Part shown: piece after piece, positions 24,001-32,200 of the stretch
Numbering within the stretch: position 1 is the first letter of the stretch
How the letters are laid out: the number at the start of each line of letters is the position of its first letter
Assembly (NCBI GenBank): GCA_964035575.1
Contig: OZ037834.1
Span: 1,953,598 to 2,017,597 of the forward strand
Length of the DNA: 64,000 nucleotides
Source: Rhynchopus sp. YZ270_cl-10
Taxonomy: Eukaryota > Euglenozoa > Diplonemea > Diplonemida > Diplonemidae
Direction: 5' to 3'
The notes under the pieces: generated by a model
What the model saw: only the letters and a program-made list of their open reading frames with translations
Databases searched by the model: none
Told to the model about the DNA's origin: nothing
Program-made: the position numbers and the translations under genes

Positions 24001-24081
24001 GACAGCAAGGAGAGCACCTTCCGCGACTGCACCTTTGACTGGAGTGTGTTTGCTGCAAGCACCATTTGTCCTGCGGTCTAG
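12013..24081 (+). CDS. Giant secreted HYR-like repeat protein, array copy 2
   Basis: One uninterrupted 4,022-codon frame. The ATG has A at -3 and opens a clear signal peptide (residues 1-21, cleavage after VSA). In order: an unassigned N-terminal region; a Cys-rich domain at 231-452 with repeated C-x5-DC type spacing, like disulfide-knot repeats; a PPTPSPPTPAP hinge at about 632-692; a long, probably beta-rich region to about 1510 that I do not recognise; a run at 1525-1591 with Cys nearly every fifth residue; a short helical stretch; seven HYR-like double modules at about 1835-3717; and a C-terminal domain with His-rich patches near 3867-3892 and 3913-3927. Several N-glycosylation sequons (NRT, NTS, NLT, NAT, NVT, NIT) fit passage through the secretory pathway. 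There is no clear C-terminal membrane anchor. Codons favour G or C at third positions, unlike the AT-rich flanks. Probably a matrix, wall or adhesion protein (inference). Confidence 0.93.
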   Translation: MVGHRGLLPLPLLLFAVGVSAQTETTGEPLTLNVLGANLEEHLDEFRGTVVNSVLSLGEEHLNKLGVADAFEEAFRDDSVMGNLKTKMETGLEDMMSFFEGGTAFDGIELLTDQFEPALDMMTGVCDQTTGTARREAAYLQARETYLEKKKQGGGNNRTAGALNAFSAPLIVGSLNAALPAWEVQMSTNWKAGLQFGGGVALGVDFGNLDHHFLGIGVGLGFSISKGQKSCTVDADCKSKVRQSTICEVGKCTRVCSSPADCGQREACDNLRCVVECDAHTDCTGLQKCDIAGTKRCLATTACASDSECNAASEICLDNTRCVPRQCTSDAQCVAGTEFCYNHRCQKSECTDATEAADCKAGEICVTRQCVPAAGQPCVGDGDCGLDAWCNGGLCADNTPQPTAAGCVTPADCPVAGETCLPGGVCGTACASDLDCGLGDVCSPLISGVRRCVLDTSGRRAHVLNTPTEAKKGFWSKVADEVDISIDWFKDAGKFSGFAFVLSISNKYLLDNLHIKDLHVTLAHPHWQCLTEPGIKSAEWWGGVEFGGFGITFDPKPGAGSGAKTAASGSVLANLKAALTNKDKFGEMMRSVGSELLTAILSFDGLGFAEGITLEDSNSGYSLAYDRATSCPPVVPTNAPPTSAPPTSVPLTSSPPTPSPPTPSPPTPAPPTPAPPTPSPPTPAPPTPAPVAGRGAEVLADADARDAAAQSVTTDLIAFMKQATNIVTKGEIIMPFCAGNCGPTNTSIDSIIGVGRVGPPATCNGVEASVSVDTLTIGSIAHLATSGEIAGVSGALKDIMTPVLEMGIQNTELSFSVTTTGIKLAAIGSVLLPNTDSGFVTVLKDMAEDIRLGASAGLTWEGELKLELRVGTDADTDATKNFRVSNALGTFGASTYLRFVYLINGGVPRQELGTTLPLIICVDDCGTATRKDLYFDGDLSMIVTPAAQTVRGKLTAAGWYYEAFKIPFVHIGDMFLGMEWDIKSPLPTGFMLGGAVCLGSSNNCQNKVQPYIEGRAYVGVSASLPEDNFFVVMVTNLTIGGIAELVAQEVPWLVLLTGEGSAAALSVAEAAFEAIGVDVSEVTSTIQGIQNALPPAFKESGLYPYDKNFATNCAAPAADAAQTEINMDCFAYLSFSPLKTQEIVLGTSTLSVPRGIAFAGRLNFIGWEMAAEVAISTSQFYINATMDPVFIRFGSVDFLRIGSHLDGNKQAAGGANFLVDLNILPPRAEINIQGAFDIPLLKSYGAVALVLDSQKLSFHAEINLFDGALASTADVYFPWDFTAFHMSLSDMNFLYGIVKVKRVLFEYDTAVPHPYAIFDAHIDVLFAVSIAAQLKVQGNALSFSLGITVLGVGNTISGTATMDTSNFLNSEFSVSVQSDLNPAAIADAVVGAAKEVGKAAVAVWDTVTGGVTEAWNFVKGAFNQAPLSNVASRIGNFLNDAGAAIANIGQALLDAGLSDIISLGKDFANGDFSALGDAVFDLAGVFGLTGTEGHTEIDAGEGANEYGCRWKKIRYSECFITPEVCIPEVCVGGGCTGGQCTGGGCTGGGCVGCCGVRVCAPRICAPRVCVPRVCVPRVCTPRSCVPEFKTCTTKYGNRFADKACMEEIAAAATEVEGKLGVMKRKEDAIADSHTQNPGLEGLADGTTVPAPSVRNVTLTIPIGATSASGDIESDVEVLSGPCGGAGGMQRSTVGGVNFNMGTLDEYKASIAAAQGSLAASIEGTLLSKQCGLGTTILGEAGKVTYAPPTLTDPTDFSVSCTQSVDLAAGKPLFASVDDACHSGKVVKMVTATPVSPTAYPNRVCGSSYMQVTWKGYDAGICNGETVAKSHVITVLPFDPRFDAFPADVSVTTQDSMAPEATGVPTSFQSVCNQEVDITYTDAPPVLKAGKCGEWTVARTWSVKPYFASCTGTRLPGQTRVQTITVSDVTAPVFTREPPPVVYVPFFENWGAASSIPMSVEVMDTAMEALGLHSYPTTTTSVDTALSYSSTELAAEEQCRLDGIARYTRTWTVEDACGNSRSVDQVVILQHPTSDLTTTDVWNPANALFAHSTGVAQAADACNPGKVVTGGQKNFIPIHHGDPTTDDVCGTGTWDEAGCRRLSDVAVNYVTHVQPVPPRYETFPDDITINTDSSVQPNVTGWPAVVAFCGTPYTLVHSDAAPVLQECGVWTIERTWKLQPYFPDCGDEFAVYHASLTTSKVQVITVRDERAPDYTSTPDAAVEIPFFGNWRAANSMPLTDEVAHEEMLALGLVSYPTTTVSVDGPLVAAPTGAADEATCRTRGLASFTRTWTATDRCGNSRVFAQDIMVQHPPTALTATQHWTKALGEFSYAPGVEQLADDCHAGKSIVGNTQHFNPIDTSPTNPSACVAPEWDENACRRAPVEHTLLLHSVAPTFASFPADITIDTDHSLNPEDELGVPVGHAFCGTPFTIRFDDAAPVMGECGVWTIERTWKIQPHYLDCGADLAVYHASLTTRQVQVITVRDVRAPDWMYRPEEVLMIPFFQNNKAESSIPTTRETAHPDILALGLVSYPTTFGAVDGELVYSSTDVADEATCRASGIVRMARTWTVTDRCGNARVWEQTVVVEHPPAELTEAEKWVRDQRQFFYAHAVEQVSTCEVDAPCLSGKVIKAGSRGFIPTDTLPVMTDMCGADPWLENGCRKLLETVHTIEHVASVPPSFETFPADITIDTDHPLAPELGVGVPVVHSFCGTPYTMRHDDAAPVAQGCGKWTIERTWKIQPHYLDCGGDAAAYEERLTTRRVQVITIEDVRAPEWTYTPDADVEVPFFGNYQAVNSVPLTEERAHADMVALGMGLAHPTTLTSADGALVFSSTEAANEATCRADGIAHFTRTWTAKDACGNARNFAQKVTVQHPPAELSSVQPWVAGNRLFSFAPGVTQATDACHPGKTVTGGVKNYAVLSLFGPAGQLGHACGAGSDWDAVGCRRLADLAVDYVTHVPSVPPTFASFPADITIDTDHSLNPEDELGVPVGHAFCGTPFTIRFDDAAPVMGECGVWTIERTWKIQPHYLDCGGDLAVYHESLTTRQVQVITVRDERAPDYTSTPDAAVEIPFFGSWRDANSMPLTDEVAHADMLALGLVSYPTTTVSVDGPLVAAPTGAADEATCRTRGLASFTRTWTATDRCGNSRVFAQDIMVQHPPTALTATQHWTKALGEFSYAPGVEQLADDCHAGKSIVGNTQHFNPIDTSPTNPSACVAPEWDENACRRAPVEHTLLLHSVAPTFASFPADITIDTDHSLNPEDELGVPVGHAFCGTPFTIRFDDAAPVMGECGVWTIERTWKIQPHYLDCGADLAVYHASLTTRQVQVITVRDVRAPDYTSTPDAAVEIPFFANWRDANSMPLTDEVAHADILALGLVSYPTTTVSVDGPFVEAPTGAADEATCRTRGLASFTRTWTATDRCGNSRVFEQDIMVQHPPTALTATQEWAEAKREFSYAPGVEQLADACHAGKHVVTGTKAFAAIDSSATAKNVCAANVWDADGCRRQLPDVAVVTDRNLHSIAPVFASFPAAVDVTTTSTLNPYDVAGVPGLGFPVGEAFCGTPFTIRYDDAEPVLQECGVWTIERTWKIQPHYLDCGGDLAVYHASLTTRQVQVITVRDVDPPTFVSKPADVVSVPFYTAYGTAVTGVPQVEDVAVHADMAGLDLVSYNITLEHSDVHVVFNSGPEGCTDGVAVVTRRWTAADRCGTTATWDQTVRVMNPSVNGDGTLGAVSEYAVFGSGKLKIKDTLGSIAGNVGTSYKDLDLDHTTVLGSAQEDMDSVSHEMMTFSDMLRSPPANWREGTKSVLCTGHGQDSCVVTSVTEPSVSKITYDSANSNDMILEGDELVYNVFADVDVNDWLYDPYPVGHNTKAKHSHSKSHSLGHIDADHAGHIHDSELVVRAGGFVIVNLMFDSPHNDNDVVHTHKDHSHFTAVRKAVFDQAYPAGKQFLMYNVNNNEASTSGSRIVRVREGELVGSLLVADYTHKVDIREITVTGQVITDSKESTFRDCTFDWSVFAASTICPAV
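18748..22018 (+). repeat. Intragenic 2,538-bp repeat, 1.29 copies (copy 2)
   Basis: A full unit at 18748-21285 is followed by the same 733-bp partial unit at 21286-22018. The two 733-bp blocks 2,538 bp apart would allow unequal exchange that adds or removes one 846-residue unit, which is the exact difference from copy 1. Confidence 0.93.
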
Positions 24082-25212
24082 GTGGGTGAGCACTACCTGC
24101 GTTCCCTGCGAAACTGTATATTTTCACTACTTTACTTTACAACTATCATCCCACCCCCCATCCCATCCCATCCCATCCCTCCCCCCTTTTGCCTCATCGA
24201 TTCGACATGGGTATTTATACTGTGTTGTCTCGTTTTTCTGTCTGCACATCAAAGGTATTTGAGACATTTCGTTTTGTCTTGTTTTTGATTCTTTTTTAAT
24301 AAGTTTGGTTGCTCGTGAAGGTAAATGTATCTCACTATAACCACACCGCTGTGTGGGATAAGCTCGCCACATTTGGTACGTACCTCCTGCCTCCTTCACC
24401 CAGTGCATATTCATTTTATGTTGGCACTTTCTTCATGTGCCATTTCCCCCCCAATCCACTTGCACTACCTTCAGCACCGAGCTCACATAATGGTACGACC
24501 AGAGCCAGACCTTGGGCGTTTCAAGAGCGGGGTACCCGCCACAGAAGACGCCTTGGTCTTGCTCTGCAAAGGCCTGGCCACCGTTTGGTTCACATTATAT
24601 TCGTGTACGAGTAATATTTCGTATTGTATTTTGTGATTCAGTCAGTGGGGGTTTGGTCAGTCAAGAGCAGTGCAAGTCCTGACCACAGCAAATAGACTGT
24701 CTTCTTTTTTTGTGATTGGTTTCCCCTTTTCTTTTCCTTTCTTTTCCTTTCTTTTCGTATGCACGTTTCCACATTTATTTTTACTTTGTGTTTTGCTCTT
24801 TTTTTACAGGACCCCCCCACCCCTTTTTTATTTGTACTAACCGCACATTTTGGTTTCCTTTGCATGCACAAAAGGTTTTACCGTGGGGCTGTCACATTTG
24901 TGCCCCACAGATGCATGAGGCTGTAAAGCCGGTGCCGCTATCCTTTAGACATGTCGGAAGCAAGTTGTGGTGCGCTTTTTCCTTTTCCCCTTTTCCCCCA
25001 CTCCCACGTTATACGCTCTGTGAGCATGCTTTCACTTTTTTACAATTGTCGTTCAGACACACCATCTGGAGGATTTGTAAGGAGGATAGTGTGCTTGACA
25101 GAGAACCCTCCCTTGCCACGAAGAGAGCAGATGACCCCGCTACGTGCGGTGTTGGATAGCAGTCTCCTGTTGTTGCAAGGCACCTCATCACAATTGTTTT
25201 TTATTCGATATT

Positions 25213-25268
25213 AGTGCCTGCGTCTGCCGATCAACGGTGCGGCGTTTGCACTTTTAATTTCTCTTTTT
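25213..25268 (+). repeat. F1 dispersed repeat (array spacer copy)
   Basis: The exact +14,248 counterpart of 10965-11020. Confidence 0.75.
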
Positions 25269-26098
25269 ATTCCTTACGAACAGGTGAGCCAGAGGCTCAT
25301 CTCGCCCAACTTTATATTTTTTCACGCACACTACCTTGTGAGTGCAAAGTGTCACGTCGTTCACTCACCCAACCGTGCTCCACAACACCATTCAACAGGT
25401 GTGGGATTAGTGTGTGTAGAAGGTCAGCGCATCACACAACTACAAGAAGGGGGGGTGAGGGAATGACTAGTGACACTTATCTTTTTAAATTAAAACAAGA
25501 TAATTATCTTATTCTTTTCGCATTATTTCCCCCGCCCTTCCCTCCATTCTACTTCCCACCCCACACTCTTTCTTATCATGCATTTTTATCACACACACCT
25601 GCCGTCTTTCACACCTCAGTTCTGCAATTCCCCGGAGGGGGTCTTCACCAAGAACATGGCACGCTGTGATGTCCACGGCGGGTATGTGTGCAAAAAACAA
25701 AAAAAAAAAAAAAAAACAAAATGTTATTTCCTCGACAGAGGTGATTGTGTATGTGTGCGTTCATCTCAATGCACCGTTGCAACTGCTTCTGCCCCACATT
25801 TATTTCGTTATTTTCCAAGCGTGTTCATCAGGCCTTTTGCACCGCTTCATGTTTGTTACTTTATTCACATGTAGCTGTTTTGTGTTTATGCGTCCTCTGA
25901 AACACCTTGTTGTTTTTAGTTGTTTTTTGCATGTCAGAGAGCGAGAACGACGTCCAAAAAAATTGTTTCCCCCCGTCCCTCAGTTTTAGTTTTGCTATAC
26001 TACACTGCCATACACCTTGGGCAAAGAATAATCCACTAAAGTAGTGCCTGGACACCCAATTTATTGGTGTTCCCTTTTTTGGTGTTCAGGATACACTG

Positions 26099-26106
26099 TA
26101 TAAACA
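26099..26106 (+). promoter_or_regulatory. TATA-like box upstream of giant gene copy 3
   Basis: TATAAACA, 162 bp before the ATG at 26261; the exact +14,248 counterpart of 11851-11858. Confidence 0.45.
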
Positions 26107-26260
26107 CCCCACAAACTTCCCGTATCTGCCCGCTCTGGACACACCTCACCCTACCCACGCAACCTCCATTCAGCGTATTACACCTAATAATAACGAGTCT
26201 CGACAAGAAAGGCGAGAGCCAAGCAAGAAGGGCAAAGCCAAGAGGCGTGCAAGACACACA

Positions 26261-29200
26261 ATGGTGGGTCATCGAGGGTTGCTGCCGCTGCCGCTGCTGC
26301 TGTTCGCAGTAGGGGTGAGCGCACAGACGGAGACGACAGGTGAGCCGCTGACGCTGAATGTGCTCGGGGCGAACCTGGAGGAGCACCTGGACGAGTTCCG
26401 TGGGACTGTGGTGAACTCTGTGTTGAGCCTGGGTGAGGAACATTTGAACAAGCTGGGGGTGGCGGACGCCTTCGAGGAGGCCTTCCGTGATGACTCTGTG
26501 ATGGGGAACCTGAAGACGAAGATGGAGACCGGGCTCGAGGATATGATGTCGTTCTTTGAGGGAGGCACTGCGTTTGACGGTATTGAGCTGCTGACGGACC
26601 AGTTTGAGCCTGCGTTGGACATGATGACGGGTGTGTGCGACCAGACAACGGGGACAGCGAGGCGCGAGGCTGCGTACCTTCAGGCGCGCGAGACCTACCT
26701 GGAGAAGAAGAAGCAGGGCGGAGGCAACAACAGAACGGCGGGGGCGCTGAACGCATTTTCGGCACCGCTGATTGTGGGGTCGCTGAACGCGGCGCTGCCC
26801 GCGTGGGAGGTGCAGATGTCAACGAACTGGAAGGCTGGGCTGCAGTTCGGGGGTGGGGTCGCGCTCGGAGTTGACTTTGGGAACCTGGACCATCACTTTC
26901 TGGGGATTGGAGTGGGCCTCGGGTTTTCGATCTCGAAGGGGCAGAAGTCGTGCACGGTGGATGCGGACTGCAAGTCGAAGGTACGTCAGTCGACGATCTG
27001 CGAGGTAGGCAAGTGCACGCGTGTGTGCTCGAGCCCGGCAGACTGCGGGCAGAGGGAGGCGTGCGACAACCTGCGCTGTGTGGTGGAGTGCGATGCGCAC
27101 ACGGACTGCACAGGGCTGCAAAAGTGTGACATTGCCGGGACTAAGCGCTGCCTTGCGACAACGGCGTGTGCGTCGGATAGCGAGTGCAACGCTGCGTCTG
27201 AGATCTGCCTGGACAACACGCGTTGTGTGCCGCGCCAGTGCACAAGCGACGCGCAGTGCGTGGCGGGGACGGAGTTCTGTTACAACCACCGTTGCCAGAA
27301 AAGCGAGTGCACGGATGCGACGGAGGCGGCAGACTGCAAGGCGGGGGAGATCTGTGTGACGCGGCAGTGTGTGCCTGCAGCGGGGCAGCCCTGTGTTGGT
27401 GACGGGGACTGCGGGCTGGACGCGTGGTGCAACGGTGGGCTCTGTGCAGACAACACACCTCAGCCGACGGCGGCCGGGTGTGTGACGCCCGCAGACTGCC
27501 CGGTGGCCGGGGAGACGTGTCTGCCGGGGGGTGTGTGCGGGACGGCGTGCGCGTCGGACCTGGACTGCGGCCTGGGGGACGTGTGCTCCCCGCTGATATC
27601 GGGTGTTCGGCGTTGTGTGCTGGACACGAGCGGCCGCCGGGCACATGTGCTGAACACCCCGACGGAGGCGAAGAAGGGGTTCTGGTCGAAGGTGGCAGAC
27701 GAGGTAGACATCTCGATTGACTGGTTCAAGGACGCAGGGAAGTTCAGCGGGTTTGCGTTTGTGCTCTCGATCTCGAACAAGTACCTGCTGGACAACCTGC
27801 ACATCAAGGACCTGCACGTGACGCTGGCGCACCCGCACTGGCAGTGCCTGACGGAGCCCGGGATCAAGTCGGCGGAGTGGTGGGGCGGGGTTGAGTTTGG
27901 CGGGTTCGGTATCACGTTTGACCCGAAGCCAGGTGCTGGGTCGGGTGCGAAGACTGCTGCGTCGGGTTCTGTGCTCGCGAACCTGAAGGCTGCGCTGACG
28001 AACAAGGACAAGTTTGGGGAGATGATGCGGAGTGTGGGGTCTGAGCTTCTGACGGCCATACTTTCGTTTGACGGGTTAGGGTTTGCGGAGGGGATCACCC
28101 TTGAGGACTCCAACAGCGGCTACAGTCTTGCGTACGACCGCGCGACGTCGTGTCCGCCCGTTGTCCCGACAAACGCACCGCCGACATCGGCACCGCCCAC
28201 ATCGGTACCGCTCACATCGTCACCTCCAACACCGTCACCCCCAACACCATCGCCACCCACACCGGCACCACCAACACCTGCCCCCCCAACACCGTCGCCG
28301 CCCACACCGGCACCACCGACGCCCGCACCTGTGGCCGGGAGGGGGGCGGAGGTGCTGGCGGATGCGGATGCAAGGGACGCTGCCGCGCAGAGTGTGACAA
28401 CAGACCTGATTGCATTCATGAAGCAGGCGACAAACATTGTGACGAAGGGTGAGATCATCATGCCTTTCTGCGCAGGCAACTGCGGACCCACGAACACATC
28501 GATCGACTCGATCATCGGTGTGGGGCGTGTGGGCCCGCCGGCAACGTGCAACGGTGTGGAGGCGAGCGTGTCGGTGGACACGCTGACAATTGGGAGCATT
28601 GCGCACCTGGCGACGTCGGGGGAGATTGCAGGCGTGAGCGGAGCCTTGAAGGACATCATGACGCCTGTTCTGGAGATGGGGATCCAGAACACGGAGCTGA
28701 GCTTCAGTGTGACGACGACGGGGATCAAGCTGGCTGCGATTGGGTCGGTGCTGCTGCCGAACACGGACAGCGGGTTTGTGACTGTGCTGAAGGACATGGC
28801 AGAGGACATCCGTCTTGGGGCGTCTGCGGGGCTGACGTGGGAGGGGGAGCTGAAGCTGGAGCTGCGTGTGGGGACGGATGCAGACACGGACGCGACGAAG
28901 AACTTCCGTGTGTCGAACGCGCTCGGCACGTTCGGTGCTTCGACGTACCTGCGGTTCGTGTACCTGATCAACGGGGGGGTGCCGCGGCAGGAGCTTGGGA
29001 CGACGCTGCCGCTGATCATCTGTGTCGACGACTGCGGGACTGCGACACGCAAGGACCTGTACTTCGATGGGGACCTGTCGATGATTGTGACGCCTGCGGC
29101 GCAGACGGTGCGCGGGAAGCTGACGGCGGCAGGGTGGTACTACGAGGCCTTCAAGATCCCGTTTGTGCACATTGGGGACATGTTCCTGGGGATGGAGTGG

Positions 29201-32200
29201 GACATCAAGTCGCCGCTGCCGACGGGGTTCATGCTGGGCGGTGCGGTGTGTCTCGGGTCGTCGAACAACTGCCAGAACAAGGTGCAGCCGTACATTGAGG
29301 GGCGTGCGTACGTCGGGGTGAGTGCGTCGCTGCCTGAGGACAACTTCTTTGTGGTGATGGTGACGAACCTGACGATTGGCGGCATTGCGGAGCTTGTGGC
29401 GCAGGAGGTGCCGTGGCTTGTGCTGCTTACTGGGGAAGGGTCTGCCGCGGCGCTGAGTGTGGCCGAGGCGGCGTTCGAGGCAATTGGGGTGGACGTGTCG
29501 GAGGTGACGTCGACAATTCAGGGGATCCAGAACGCGCTGCCGCCAGCCTTCAAGGAGTCTGGGCTGTACCCGTACGACAAGAACTTTGCAACAAACTGCG
29601 CTGCGCCTGCTGCAGATGCCGCACAGACGGAGATCAACATGGACTGCTTTGCGTACCTGTCGTTCAGTCCGCTGAAGACGCAGGAGATTGTGCTCGGGAC
29701 ATCGACGCTGAGCGTGCCAAGGGGGATTGCGTTCGCAGGCCGCCTGAACTTCATCGGGTGGGAGATGGCGGCAGAGGTGGCGATCAGCACGTCGCAGTTC
29801 TACATCAACGCAACGATGGACCCTGTGTTCATCCGGTTTGGGAGTGTCGACTTCCTGCGCATCGGGTCGCACCTGGACGGGAACAAGCAGGCGGCGGGCG
29901 GGGCAAACTTCCTGGTGGACCTCAACATCCTCCCGCCACGTGCGGAGATCAACATCCAGGGTGCGTTTGACATCCCGCTGCTGAAGTCGTACGGGGCGGT
30001 TGCGCTCGTGCTTGACTCGCAGAAACTGTCGTTCCACGCGGAGATCAACCTCTTTGACGGGGCGCTTGCGTCGACTGCAGACGTGTACTTCCCGTGGGAC
30101 TTCACAGCGTTCCACATGAGCCTGTCGGACATGAACTTCCTGTACGGGATTGTGAAGGTGAAGCGCGTGCTGTTTGAGTACGACACGGCAGTGCCGCACC
30201 CGTACGCGATCTTTGACGCGCACATCGACGTGCTCTTTGCGGTGAGCATTGCGGCGCAGCTGAAGGTGCAGGGCAACGCGCTCTCCTTCTCCCTGGGGAT
30301 CACTGTGCTTGGTGTGGGGAACACCATCTCGGGGACGGCAACAATGGACACATCAAACTTCCTGAACTCGGAGTTCTCGGTGAGCGTGCAGTCGGACCTG
30401 AACCCGGCGGCGATTGCAGATGCGGTTGTGGGTGCGGCGAAGGAGGTTGGGAAGGCTGCTGTGGCCGTGTGGGACACTGTGACGGGTGGGGTGACGGAGG
30501 CGTGGAACTTTGTGAAGGGTGCGTTCAACCAGGCGCCGCTGAGCAACGTTGCAAGCAGGATTGGGAACTTCCTGAACGACGCAGGGGCGGCGATTGCAAA
30601 CATCGGGCAGGCTCTGCTGGACGCAGGACTGAGCGACATCATCTCGCTTGGGAAGGACTTTGCGAACGGCGACTTCAGCGCGCTGGGTGACGCTGTGTTC
30701 GACCTTGCGGGGGTGTTCGGGCTGACGGGCACAGAGGGGCACACGGAGATCGACGCCGGGGAGGGGGCAAATGAGTACGGGTGCAGGTGGAAGAAGATCC
30801 GGTACAGTGAGTGCTTCATCACACCGGAGGTATGCATCCCGGAGGTGTGTGTCGGAGGCGGGTGCACCGGGGGCCAGTGCACAGGAGGCGGGTGCACGGG
30901 CGGTGGCTGCGTGGGGTGCTGCGGGGTGCGTGTCTGTGCGCCGCGCATCTGCGCACCGCGTGTGTGCGTGCCGCGTGTGTGTGTGCCACGTGTGTGCACG
31001 CCGCGGTCGTGTGTGCCTGAGTTCAAGACGTGCACAACCAAGTACGGGAACCGGTTTGCGGACAAGGCCTGCATGGAGGAGATTGCGGCTGCCGCGACAG
31101 AAGTTGAGGGGAAGCTTGGTGTGATGAAGCGTAAGGAGGACGCGATCGCAGACTCGCACACGCAGAACCCAGGGCTTGAGGGACTGGCGGACGGGACCAC
31201 GGTGCCGGCGCCGTCCGTGCGGAACGTGACCCTGACGATCCCTATTGGAGCGACAAGCGCGTCGGGGGACATTGAGTCGGACGTGGAGGTGCTCTCAGGC
31301 CCGTGTGGGGGTGCAGGTGGGATGCAGCGTTCGACGGTGGGTGGAGTGAACTTCAACATGGGGACGCTGGATGAGTACAAGGCGTCGATTGCGGCAGCAC
31401 AGGGGTCGCTTGCGGCCAGCATTGAGGGGACGCTGCTGTCGAAGCAGTGCGGGCTGGGGACCACGATTCTGGGTGAGGCCGGGAAGGTTACCTACGCTCC
31501 ACCGACGCTCACGGACCCGACAGACTTCTCAGTTTCGTGCACGCAGTCGGTGGACCTGGCGGCGGGGAAGCCGCTGTTTGCGTCTGTGGACGACGCGTGC
31601 CACAGCGGGAAGGTAGTGAAGATGGTGACTGCGACTCCAGTGAGCCCGACAGCGTACCCGAACCGTGTCTGCGGGTCGTCGTACATGCAGGTGACGTGGA
31701 AGGGTTACGACGCAGGGATCTGCAACGGGGAGACGGTGGCGAAGTCGCACGTGATCACAGTGCTGCCGTTTGACCCGAGGTTTGACGCCTTCCCTGCGGA
31801 TGTGAGTGTGACGACACAGGACAGCATGGCGCCCGAGGCCACGGGGGTGCCGACCTCGTTCCAGTCGGTGTGCAACCAGGAGGTCGATATCACGTACACG
31901 GACGCGCCACCGGTGCTGAAGGCGGGGAAGTGCGGGGAGTGGACTGTGGCGCGGACGTGGTCGGTGAAGCCGTACTTCGCAAGCTGCACCGGCACACGCC
32001 TCCCGGGGCAGACACGTGTGCAGACGATCACTGTGTCGGACGTGACAGCACCTGTGTTCACGCGTGAGCCGCCGCCAGTGGTGTACGTGCCGTTCTTCGA
32101 GAACTGGGGTGCCGCGAGCTCGATCCCGATGTCTGTTGAGGTGATGGACACTGCGATGGAGGCGCTTGGGCTGCACTCTTACCCGACGACGACGACGTCT

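Larger units (their letters stand above)
24082..26260 (+). other. Spacer between giant genes 2 and 3
   Basis: Same sequence and content as 9834-12012, shifted by 14,248: an F1 repeat at 25213-25268, the adjoining hairpin near 25285-25299, and the leader of copy 3. No separate gene seen. Confidence 0.85.
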
